64,000 bases of DNA from Rhinolophus ferrumequinum (lineage: Eukaryota; Chordata; Mammalia; Chiroptera; Rhinolophidae): the NCBI RefSeq assembly GCF_004115265.2, contig NC_046307.1:23189191-23253190 (forward strand), written 5' to 3'. A program made the translations under genes and the position numbers. This document shows, one piece after another, positions 36,738 to 47,567 of the stretch (position 1 is its first letter; every line of letters starts with the position of its first letter). The notes beneath the pieces were generated by a model. The model searched no databases, was not told the DNA's origin, and saw nothing but the letters and a program-made list of their open reading frames with translations.

Positions 36738-39700
36738 TGCGGAGGAGAGGCGGCCCCGTGGTGTGACTGCTGACTGACTTATTTGCTGGACGAGGGCCAA
36801 AAAAGGGGGTGTTCTTCATGGATCTCCCCTGGAGACTGTTTTGATCTGAATCACCGTGTGTTCTGACACAAACCAGCACCCCTCCCCTGCCTCCAAGTAT
36901 GGGCTGGGTCTGGAAAACATTCCGGTTGTCCTGACCTCGTCAAGCATGGAAAGCAATTTCCCGTACCCGGTAGCGGTCACATACTTGTACACACAAGCGT
37001 TCCCCCACTCCGTGCCTGGTGTCATTGTCTGGCTCCTGCTAAGTGGTGTGGGGATCCATTTCACCTTGCAGATGTCCAGGACACACCTCATTTGTAAGCA
37101 TCTCTTCTTAATAAACCCTACTAGTCACCAGGCAGGAGTGGCCAGCCTCTTTCTTCAGTCTTTCCCTGTCCACCGCTTAGGGAAGTAGATTTTCAGTCTG
37201 GAGGTCTTTCCCTGGGTCTCTGTGTTGTTACAGTTGGTGGGCCAGCCAGGAGAGCTATGAAATGGGTCTTGGGAAAGAGGCAGCAGCAGGGAAATCCTGG
37301 GTTGGCCATCTACTTCTCTGTGGGGAGCGTCAGATGCATGTGGACCGCCGGGAGAGTACCGGGATGCTGAAAACACTGGCTGGTCTCACGCTTCTTTGAG
37401 GAAAATGCATTGTACACTGTGGAAAGGAAGAAAGCACATGGATGCAGCTGTAGGCTAGACTCTATTATAGGCGTTCAGCTGGCCTAGGACGCCCAGCTAG
37501 AGGCAGAGGCCAGGGTTAGGGAAGTGGAAGATGAATTAAAACTACAAAAGGATGTAAGACTGTCTATAACTTTGCTAGTACTGGGGCTAGCTGATAGAGT
37601 TGGGGAACGAGCTAAACTAGAAAGCCTGCCGCTTTGCGACCTGTGCAAGCTGCCGTGCCCTAAGGTCAGAGCACTTGAGACGAAGCCAGATCAGGATGCA
37701 AAGCAATGGAACCCAGGGAAAAGTGAAGACAGTGAGAAAGCATATACTACAGGAATAGAGAGCAAGACAGATGACACACCCTGTGCTGTTGGCCCTTTGA
37801 GTCAGAGCGACACAAAAGCACACAACTGCCTCCACAGGCAAGACAACTCTCCCCTGCGAGAAACTTTAATGATAAGGGACTACAGAGCCGCCAAATGAAT
37901 TGAGAGATTTGCCAAATTTCAGCAAAAGGCCAGAGAACGTGTTCCCACTTAGTTAGTGTGGCTATGAGACACGTGGGGTGATGGTATTTCCCTGGCTGGT
38001 CAGGCATCAGAGAAAATGAGTAACATTACATACCCTGCTCTCCAACAGCAGCTGCATAGTGTCCGAGGAATTCATGGCGCTCACCGTCTCACGGACTGGA
38101 TCATTCTACCCTGTAGGGTGAGTTGGCCAAATGAGGGAGATCTTCCCGGGCAAGCGGGACTGTAACACAGTATAATGCTCCCTCTCTCTGACTCTATCTT
38201 AATTCTAGCCTGCATTTTCCCACGGCCCTCAGGCTAACAGCTCCAGCTATAGATAGGCTAATCACTAGAGGAATTCTTCCTGAGGCTGGAATTTTTGGAG
38301 GAACAGCGCCTTGCCAGAAAGTACCTCTCCAGAAGAGGTGGGGAAATGTGTCCGAAAATAATGATTGTTTATCAAAGATTTGCAGGAGCCTCAGGACCAG
38401 ATTCAGCATCAGCAGGGGTGAATGGATTGGGAACAAAGAGATTTAGAGATTTTGAGCTCTTCAGTGGATTCCTGTTGGTATCCAGATGTTGCCCCACCCA
38501 TTCTCCCTTCCCTTGGTATACAAGAAGCCTCAATTCTTGCATAAGCCTCTCTTAAGGTGGATTTGTGGAAGGCCTAAGCACCACCACCCCCATCTTCTCG
38601 AGCTGGCACCTTTTCAATCAAAAAAACCTTCCAAACTCTAACATTTTGAATGCTGGCCTTTTGAGGCCTTTTGAAGCATCGGGCAGACAGACTTTGAACT
38701 GGTAACAGGCCCACTGAGGGCTGTAGAGGGAGTACAAAAAATCTTCAGAGAGCTGCGTATGCACCAAGCCATCTATGCCCTGGTGTTCTAGGGACCTGAC
38801 CGGGCCACATTTACAGCAGGAACGAAAGCAAAGATATTGCGGGCAGCACGTGGAACAGGAACGCTTATGTCCATGCGAAGCCCCATGGTGGGACAGGACA
38901 TCTATGTCAGGCAATCTATTGCAGATCCAGGGGAAACAGACTGATCCTGAGAGCATGTCTGAGCCATGGGAAGGATCTGGAACTTGGACAGAGGGAAAGC
39001 AAAGGGAGAAATAAATACAGCAAGTAAAAGAGGGCCTGTGAGGATAACCCAAAAACGAATGTGGCATGACTTGGTTGCTGCAAGTACCTCAAGAGAAAAG
39101 ACTGATCGCCAGCCTCCTGTAGTGTTAGGAGGATTATGGAAGACTTCCAAACCTGAACAATAGTTCCAGCTGATACCGTCAGCACCCCCTTAGTGGACAT
39201 TCCGCTAATATCAGAGGGGCCCCCTGGGATTTCATCCTACTCTGGCTGGGGGCCTCCCACCCCCCAAGAGCATAGGATGAAGGCCAAGGTCATCCTCAGC
39301 TGAGGGCCATAGGCGGCAATCAGAGGCCTCACATGGAACTCACTATTCATTTGTTCCCCCAGAAACAAACAGGGTAACTGCTTTGGTTGACACTGGCGCT
39401 GCCTGCACCCTAATACATGGTCATCCTCAGAAATTCTCTGGCCTCCTCTTGTGCTATATACCTGGCTGTGGAGGCCACACTGGGATGGTCAGGAAAGTCC
39501 ACCTCGTTCTGCAAATTGGAGGCTCTCCCCTCTACCCCTCCCCCGCCCCGTGCCCACCCCCATGCCCGGAGGCTATGAGATCCTCATTTCCGGATCCCAG
39601 ACACCATACTGTGCATTTACATCTTGCAGAGCCAGACGTTACAAACCTCTACTGGAGAATTCTGCCTTTGAGTATGAGTAATATTAATCCAGCACCGAAA

Positions 39701-40484
39701 GGCAATGCCAACTGTGAACCTGTGCGTTTTACTGCCTCCACAGACTGGTGACAGTCATACACTAAAAACTACAGGGAGGACACAAGGAAATACGGAAAAT
39801 TATGCAAGAACTCCACCGTGTGGGCATTGTGTGCCCTGCACACAGGACCTTTCACAGCCTAGTGTAGCCAGTAAAAAAGCCAGACGGCTCTTGGAGGATG
39901 ACAGTGGATTACAGAGAACTATTCATGCAGCTGTGCCTAATACTGCCACCACATGAGATACTTTGGCTAAGGTCTTAGGAACTTATCACCTTGTGCTAGA
40001 CCTGGCACATACCCCTGGCTGTTGAATCCCAAGATCAATTTGCATTTACCTGGGAAGGGCAACAATGGACTTTTCAGGTGTTTCCTCAAGTCTATCTACA
40101 TAGCTCCACCATATGCCATGTAATGGTGGCCCAGAATTTGTCACTATTTTCTTTCCCGACCTCTGTGAAATGGGCCCATTTCATTGATGATATAATGTTA
40201 TCTTGTGAAGATTTGTGTCTACCGCAGAAAACCCCGCAGGCCTTGCTGGACCACCTACAGGAGAGCGGATGGGCCTACTTCTCTGGCTCCGGCTAAGTGG
40301 TGTGGGCATCCGTTTCACCTTGCAAGTCGCCCAAGACACACCTCATTTGTAAGTTTCCTTTAATCAGCGCTACCCATTACCTAACTGGAGTGGCCAGCCT
40401 CTTTCTTCCCTCTTTCTCTGCCCTCTGCATGTGGAGGGAGATTTTCAGTGTCAGGGCCTTTCCCTGAGTCTGTGTGCCATAACA
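36738..40484 (+). mobile_element. Endogenous retrovirus fossil with both LTRs
   Basis: The 5' LTR is 36738-37232 (TG...CA) and a shortened 3' LTR is 40283-40484. A 5-bp duplication ATGAG lies at 36733-36737 and 40485-40489. Between them are a primer-site region after 37232, gag-like sequence about 37500-39000, a protease with the VDTGA signature near 39385, and a reverse-transcriptase piece with FIDDIML near 40175. The element is much shorter than a full provirus and heavily decayed in all reading frames. The 5-bp duplication and RT text suggest a class I or ERVL-related line. The two LTRs differ widely, so the insertion is old. Confidence 0.85.
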
Positions 40485-41029
40485 ATGAGGAAACAGGCTC
40501 AGAGAGGTTACTTCACTTTTTAAGGTGACCAAGTCAGTATCGAGGCAAAGCTCTGATTGGAATCCAAGCCTCTGAAGCTATAGTTTCGTTATTCCGGTTT
40601 CCCCCCACTATGCCCAATGCATGGTAGAAACTCCAAAACAAAACCAAACCCCATAGTTATGTGGTTCAGGACTTTGGGATTTCATGCATCCATCAAATTT
40701 CCAAAGGCATTTGGGGGACTGGCAGAGATGGCCAAATTCTCATTTTCCTCTGCAAGGACCTTAAAAATGTCACCGTCATTTCTTCAAAGAAGAAGAAAAA
40801 AAAGCAGAAGCGTTTCTCCCAAGGAAAATTAGGGAACAATTACCAGAAGAAGGAAGGAAGGAGGCTGGGCAGCAGAAACAGATGTACATCACACAGAAGA
40901 AATAAAACCTGAGTACCAGGAGTATAACACAAGGAACAGCATGGTAAGATCTCTCCACTGATCAAAGACAAACACACTAAAATAACAGTGGCAGAGCACT
41001 GAAAGTTAATTTGGTGATATTTATTAAAA

Positions 41030-41400
41030 CTTTAAAAAGCACATTCCCTTTAACTCAGCAATTCAATTTCTAGGCATCTATCCTATGGAGATCTTTTGAC
41101 AGCTATACCCCAGGCTGTTTATTACAGTGCGATCTGTTTCAGCAAAAGATTGGAGACCTGCATGTATATTGAGGGGATAAAGATTAAATAAGCAATTGTA
41201 ATCCTATTGAGTAAAATGTTGCTGCAGCTGTTCAAAAGATTCAAGTACATCTGTATATGCTGATGCGAAGAGATATTCAGGATACATGACTGTGAAATGT
41301 GAAGAGCTCACCACACTCAGTATTATTTGATCCCGTTTTATTAAAAATGAGAAGTCACATATACATACAACTACAAACAACCATCCACACATAGGAAATA
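41030..41400 (+). mobile_element. L1M fragment
   Basis: 'cattccctttaactcagcaa', 'tctaggcatctatcctatgg' and 'aggctgtttattacagtgcg' follow the end of an old L1 ORF2/3' region. Confidence 0.65.
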
Positions 41401-41413
41401 AACACATGCCTGA

Positions 41414-41418
<5 letters not shown>

Positions 41419-41462
<44 letters not shown>
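41419..41462. repeat. (AC)n microsatellite
   Basis: About 21 uninterrupted CA units. Confidence 0.97.
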
Positions 41463-41465
<3 letters not shown>

Positions 41466-41741
41466 CTGGACACATCATATTCCAACTACTGAAAACCAAA
41501 AATAAAGAAAAAAAAATCTTAAGGCAGCCAGGGAAAAAAGACATTTACAGACAATATCCTCATCGGAAATCATGCAAAGCAGAAGACAATGAAGTTCTTC
41601 AGGAAGAAGGACTATGACAACAGACAGCTATGGATCTACAAAAAGAAATGAAGATCTTTGGAAATGGATACAAGAAAGGTAAATATAAAAGCTTTTCTTC
41701 CTTATTTTTATTCGCTCTTAAAGAGATTTGATTATCTAAAG

Positions 41742-41950
41742 CAGGGATCAGCAAGCTCTAGTTTGTGGGTTTGGCCGTCTGTTTTTTCGAGTATAGTTTT
41801 GTTGGAACGCAGCTATGCCCATTTGTTTATGTAGTGTCTACGGCTGCTTTTGAGCTACAACAGCAGAGTTAAGTAGTTGCAACAGAGACTATAGGAACAG
41901 CATAAAATATTTACTATCTGGCTCTTTAAGAAAAAGTTTGACAACCTCTG
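41742..41950. mobile_element. hAT-Charlie non-autonomous element
   Basis: CAGGGATCAGCAAGC...GACAACCTCTG, with 8-bp flanks atctaaag and gtttaaag. The interior 'aaaatatttactatctggct' matches a common eutherian MER element. Confidence 0.8.
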
Positions 41951-42601
41951 GTTTAAAGCAAAAATAATAGCAGGGTATTATGGGCTTATAGCACATATAA
42001 AACTAAATATACAACAAAAATAGCACAGAAATGGGAGGGAGGACTTGGTAGTATATTACTGCATGCAAAGTAAATATTTGCAGGGCAAACATGTGTGTCA
42101 CTACTTCTATAATCTACTGTTTACAATGCACTGGACAGCAGCTATGAAAACATTATCCTTTAAATTCAATAATTTAATAACCAATATTTAATTTATTGAC
42201 TTATTAGGAAAACAAACTGACTCTCAGACTTGGAAGAAACTTCTCATAGGCCATATAGAAGAATTATTCCTTCCTTGATAAGGGGTTGTCCAGCCTCTGC
42301 TTAAGTATCTTCAGAGATAAGGCACTCACCATCCCCTTCTCACCCAGTATAAGAAAGTTGTTTGTTATATCGAGCTTAAAAATACGTTCCCCTCAACCTC
42401 TCATTCATTAGTGCTTATTCCAACCTCACACTATAAGCAATTCCACTCTTGCCATTTACAGACTTGAAGCCATTTTGCTGAACAGCCACAAAGGGACACG
42501 GAAAATCTTCCAAGAAAGAAATATAAAGCCAGAAAGATACAGAGAAAACTTTTATTAAGCAACTGCATTTTCTTTAAGTAAAGAGTGTGAGTTTGTGCAC
42601 G

Positions 42602-42604
<3 letters not shown>

Positions 42605-42663
<59 letters not shown>
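42605..42663. repeat. (GA)n microsatellite
   Basis: About 29 GA units; a pure purine strand. Confidence 0.97.
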
Positions 42664-42666
<3 letters not shown>

Positions 42667-42669
42667 TCA

Positions 42670-44700
42670 GGTTCAAACAGTCTCAGAAACACCTTGGGAA
42701 TGAAATCTAGATTCTGGTTGCAAATTGGCTTGGCCACCTGAAGGCCACACAATTTGAATGAAAAAAACGATCTAAACTAGCAGCCACTATTTAAAAATTG
42801 GCAAAGTTGTTTACACATGCACAAAATCAAGATTTCTGGCTTCTTTGAAATTTGGAAATGTGTCCACCCTGGGCCCTCACCACCTGGACATGAGTACTTT
42901 AGACTGAGCCATGCACCCTTTCCTGGCCAAAGTTTCTGCTCAAATAACTCAGGGTGGCCAGTGAGAGAAAAATCACATTTTTATACTATCTCTTTCTGAG
43001 TAGACTGTGGAGAGCCTAGAAATTTCCAAGGGGATACCACCCAGAATCACCATCCAAACTGAAAATGCCTTAGAGGGCTTCCTACAAACTCTTCTTTTTC
43101 AAATTGAGACACTGGAGCTGTTTAGAGCTTCATTCAGGTCCCTGGCAGAAATAATGACTAGGATGGGGCCCCGTTGCCCGATGAGGTCGATTCTGACTGG
43201 GACCTATCCGAAAGAAGGCAGCTTCTATGTTAACAGAAATTCATAAGCTCCCGCAGAACCCTGTGACAAGTTGGTGGGAACTAGGAATTCCTGTAAAAAC
43301 CAAAACCCAAAACCCAGCAGCAACGACAACAAATAACAGCCAATATCTTTATGTTCCTTTTGTGAGTTCATTCACAGGATTCAGGGGATAAGAAAGTATT
43401 TGAAAACAATTACTAAGCTCCCTTTTAATGCAGACTTTTAAAGCAGTTTTTCTTATGCTTGATTAAAAAACTCTAGCACCCAAATGTGCCAATGAAGGGC
43501 ACACCAAACGCAACAGCAGACTTTTAACGTGGAGACCATGGTGTTTAAGTAGGTCGACTTGTTGGAGGGATTGTTATACAGAGGTTTTCAGTTCTCCCAT
43601 TTTACAGATGGATAAATGAGGCCCACTAAAAAGGGAAGATTTACCCCAACATCTCACAGCTTTCTATTAGATATTTTTCTCTAGCATGTTAGAGGATGAG
43701 GGAGCTGGATGGTCAGAGATGCTTAGCCCTCTGATCTGATACCTTCATTGTATAGACGGGGAGCCTGAGGCTCAGAAAGACTCACAGTGATTACGGTAAT
43801 AAGGTTCCTCCTCTAACACAGATCATGTGAAGAGCTAGTATTTCTTAGGTCTGCATGACAGGCCAGGCCTTATGCTAAGTGCTTTAAAAGCACTGTTTAA
43901 TTTCATTCTCACTACATCCTTGCAGAGCAGGGATTATTATCTTCATTTCAAGGATAAGAAAATCGAAGCACAGGGCTCTCTAGCTTAGTTTCTCCTTCTA
44001 AAAAGTGAGGAAATTGAACTCAAACAGCATGCTTGAAACGTCAGTCATTTCTCAATAATATAGGTGGAATACCTCTATTAGTTTTCTCATCAAGTCAGTA
44101 TTTTAAAATTAAATTGATTTTAAAAGGAAATATTACAATGCCATTCTAAGCTGCCATGAACAGAACACATTAATACAAACACATAATCAAGAACATAAAT
44201 GTTGTCCATCTCCTGTCTGCATCATTGCACCATCAGAGGCATGGAAACACGCTTTAAAAAAACCCTGAATGAAATGAACTTTAGGTCCCATCTCTGACTC
44301 TGTAAGAACACAGAATCCTGGAGTCTGGTGAGGCCTGACAGACAGCTCGAGAACAATGCTTCAAGAGATAACAGCCACGAAAAGGAACACCACTAACATC
44401 CGCTTGTAAACAAGATGACCTCCAGGTTACCTACAGCCAATGGGTCTCCAAGAGCCTCTGAAAGTACTTTACTCTGGGAACAGGTAGACACTTTCCCAGC
44501 CAGGGGAGGAGTGAGGGGACGACCTTTTCTTGGGGGTGAAGAGATGAATGGGGTTACCTGTGATGCTTAGGCAAGGGGGCCCTCAGGAGATAGAGACCAC
44601 CTGAGGAGTTCACATGCAGTATCTTTTCCTCACTTTGCTTTTGGCTTTTGAACAGGAAAAACAGTGGCGACTATTTCAGTTCAACCCTTTGGCATGCAGC
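42670..44700. other. Intergenic, MIR remains, no gene seen
   Basis: A reverse MIR at 43845-44005 ('ccttatgctaagtgctttaa'), a MIR-like piece at 43590-43800, and otherwise unassigned AT-rich DNA. Confidence 0.5.
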
Positions 44701-44989
44701 AGGCTCCGGGTCCACTGACACTGCTGAGGGCTTGGAAACTAAAATGTGCCTGTGTAAAGTGCTCTGGGGCGTTGTGACTCAGTGTGGTCAGAGGACAGCA
44801 GCATGGGCCTCTTTTGGGGTGAAGGATGCAGAACCTCAGCCCCGCCCCCGCGGCGCCCGCCCCTCCCCCACCTCCTGAATTAGAACCTGCATTGTAACAA
44901 GGCCCTAGGTGGTGTGTGTGCACGCTGGAGATTGGGCAATGCTGTTCTGAAGTGCTGGTGACGCTGCTGATCTGAAGGCCATGCTCTGC

Positions 44990-45185
44990 AGAGCAAGTGC
45001 TTCAGGGCCATCACCCCCATACTTGGTTGATCATCAAAATCAGCCAGGGAACTCAAAACACCCCACCGATTCCTGGATTCCAAATTCCAAACATTCAGAT
45101 CCAGCACAGCTAAGGCAGGGGCTGGGGGATCTGTTATTAAACAGGGTCTCGAGGTGATTCTGGTGCTCAGTCAGGTTTGAGGAAG
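44990..45185 (-). mobile_element. hAT-type fragment
   Basis: 'tcatcaaaatcagccaggga' and 'aacagggtctcgaggtgatt' resemble the MER20/MER58 class. Confidence 0.45.
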
Positions 45186-45189
45186 ACAA

Positions 45190-45395
45190 CAGCTTACTAT
45201 TTAGCAAGTACTTACTATGTACCAGGCAGAGGCCTAAGCACTTTGCATGTATTAATCCGTTTGAGTCTCACTACAGCCTTAGGAGATAGGTACTAGTATT
45301 AGTCCCATTTTCCAGATGGGAAAACTGAGGCAAAAAAGTGAAGTAACACCAAAGTTTGAAATGGTGGAGCTCTAAGTAGAAGTCAGGTAACCTGG
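45190..45395 (-). mobile_element. MIR SINE
   Basis: 'tagcaagtacttactatgta', 'gcctaagcactttgcatgta' and 'tgggaaaactgaggcaaaaa'. Confidence 0.8.
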
Positions 45396-45403
45396 CTCTA
45401 GAG

Positions 45404-45594
45404 CAGGGTTTCTCATCCTCAGCGCTATTGATATCTAGGGCTGTCCTGTACATTGCAGGATGTTTAACAGCAGCCCTGTCTTCTGTCCTATAGTGGCCAG
45501 TAGCATACCCCTTCTAGATTTGACAACCAAAAATGTCTCCAGACATTGCCAGGTGTCCCCTGGGGGGCAAATCACCCTCCATTGAGAACCACCA
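45404..45594 (-). mobile_element. MER5A hAT-Charlie element
   Basis: CAGGGTTTCTCA...TGAGAACCACCA with 8-bp duplication CTCTAGAG/CTCTAGAC. The interior 'aaatgtctccagacattgcc' is diagnostic. Confidence 0.9.
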
Positions 45595-47214
45595 CTCTAG
45601 ACTCTATACTTGTACCCACTAGACTCACTCTACCTCTTCTCTAACAACCACTGTGTTCTCAACAGTAGTTTTACACTACATGGCCTAACAAGGAGGAATT
45701 ATTAGCCCCATTTTAAAGCATGACTTACCCAGGGTCACACGGCTTATGAGTTGAAAAGCTAGCTGAAGGCTAGAGGTGGACTCACTCAGTCTTTGCTCCT
45801 GATTTCTTTTTCCTTTCTTCAAGGCTTGCCATAGATGTCCATGGGATTAGCTACACAGCAACCCTCATTCCTTACGTGACCTGACTCCTCTGTATCAGTT
45901 ATGATTTCCATAGGTGCTTCGCTTAACTACAGTTGATTGGGTCAGGGGTGGCACCTGACCCAAGCTGAACCAATGAATTCCTTCCCTGGATTTTTGGGAC
46001 AGATAGGCATGAGCTCAGCCTCCTTCTGATGCCTAAAATGATAGAATGTAAAACTCAAGAGCTGTGGACAGAGCTGGTTGCATCAAGAGAAAGAAATAGA
46101 GCCTATGGAGAGCCAATCTGAGCACAGGTATCGGAAGGAAGCCCTGATGTGGCCCGACTCCCAGGTTTGTGCTGCTCCCAAAGCCTGACTGCCTCAGGAC
46201 CCTTCTTGGGACTTGGTTGTCCCATGAAAGTTCCAAGGATCTTTCTCATACAGTTTCCTTTTGTTCCCCAATTACTTTTACATTAGTTGAATCGGAGTTC
46301 GTACAAGTTTCCCCTGATAACAAAACACCTACTTGTTGGGAAACAAACAACAACAAAACCCCTTCCTACTGTCAGTAACCTGCACCTAAAAATGGGATGA
46401 CCTGTGGAAGCATACCAACTGATACATAAGTTCCTGTTATTTTGAATAGGAAAAATTTATGTCACATGACACATCAACCCCAACATTGAAAAACATTCAA
46501 ATTTTTAAACGCAACTAAGGCGCGGGAAAATACCTGCACATCAGGAACAACCTGTGCTGTTAGGCTACACACGTTTACAGTGTGGTACTGAATGCAGGTT
46601 AGCGCGGCTGTTGCAAAACGTTGCTTGGTCTACAGTAACACCTTTCACATCCTCCTCGGGAACGTTTGTTCTGCTTTCCCAGCTGCCCGTGTGGGATTCT
46701 AACATTTGACTAGGTCTGGAATGGGACACAATGTAAGAAGAGTCTCAAGACATTGCCCATAGATGGTTTTGTTGAATCTGTTGTACTGAGTTTGGGAACA
46801 TAAAATATAAATGTTTCCTATATAAACTTTATACAGAGAAGTTGCAGTGGGAGAGACATTCATTCTATGAAGTTTGGACATTAAAAAAAATACACAGTCT
46901 AATAGGAAAACGGTGAAAGGTAATTTTCTGGGTGCCAATCCTGTACGTCGGTCAAACAATACAGACGTATATAAAAAAAACACATCCTAACCTGAAATGT
47001 CCCTCCCCAGAGGAGATCATTACTGAGACAGTGGCCTGGGGTGGGGAACTTGTCTGGGGGGTGTGCTGTGAGATGGGCGGGAGGCTTCCCATCTTGAGGA
47101 CGGTGGTCAGCACAGAGCTGAAGGCGGGGACAGTGGCACCAGGAAGGCCAGGGCCCACGCCATCCAGATGCTGCAGTCCGAGGTGGGTGGGGTTCAAGTC
47201 TCGAGCCGCCGGCT

Positions 47215-47427
47215 GATTTGATCACCTACAGATAAGAAAGGATTACGTGACCCTCAGCTGCCAGTTCCTGTCCCGTGTCCTCCAGCCTTTCCTGCCACCC
47301 TTCAGCCCCCAGCACCACCAGGACACTGGAGGTTTCCTCTGCCGAACATTTCCCTTGCCTCCCAACCCGCCCTTCGTCAGCCTTCAGAGACAACGCCCCC
47401 CAAACGAGAGCACAGCACCCAGCCCAT
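47215..47427 (+). repeat. 213-bp segment, source copy
   Basis: From 'gatttgatcacctacagata' to 'cagcacccagcccat'. It recurs in the same orientation at 49886-50099 with about eight substitutions and one indel. It runs straight into L2-tail sequence, so this is probably the original location. Confidence 0.95.
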
Positions 47428-47567
47428 GTCTCAGTAGGGTTTATCACAGATTGTAATTTTTCACTAGCATGATTATGGCGAAGGGTTTATTGTCCCCACT
47501 GGAATGTAAGTTTCCTGAGGGCAGGAACTTATCTAGTTTGCTCATTACCGTATTGTAGCACAGTGAC
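47428..47567 (+). mobile_element. L2 LINE 3' end, interrupted by Tigger
   Basis: 'ttatcacagattgtaatttt', 'ctggaatgtaagtttcctga' and 'gggcaggaacttatctagtt' match the L2 tail. The tail resumes at 50646 with 'ttatttgttgaatgaatgaa'. Confidence 0.8.

Noticed and set aside
41400-41470. CRISPR-like or satellite array
   Set aside because: Simple CA microsatellite with no spacers; eukaryotic context.
42431-42752. Overlapping Ser-Leu-rich minus-strand frames
   Set aside because: Produced by the GA microsatellite.
44815-44880. CpG promoter near 44.85 kb
   Set aside because: Only about 60 bases GC-rich, no donor and no neighbouring exon.
46980-47216. Further exon of the SLC36 pseudogene
   Set aside because: None of its frames matches exons 6-10 of SLC36A2.
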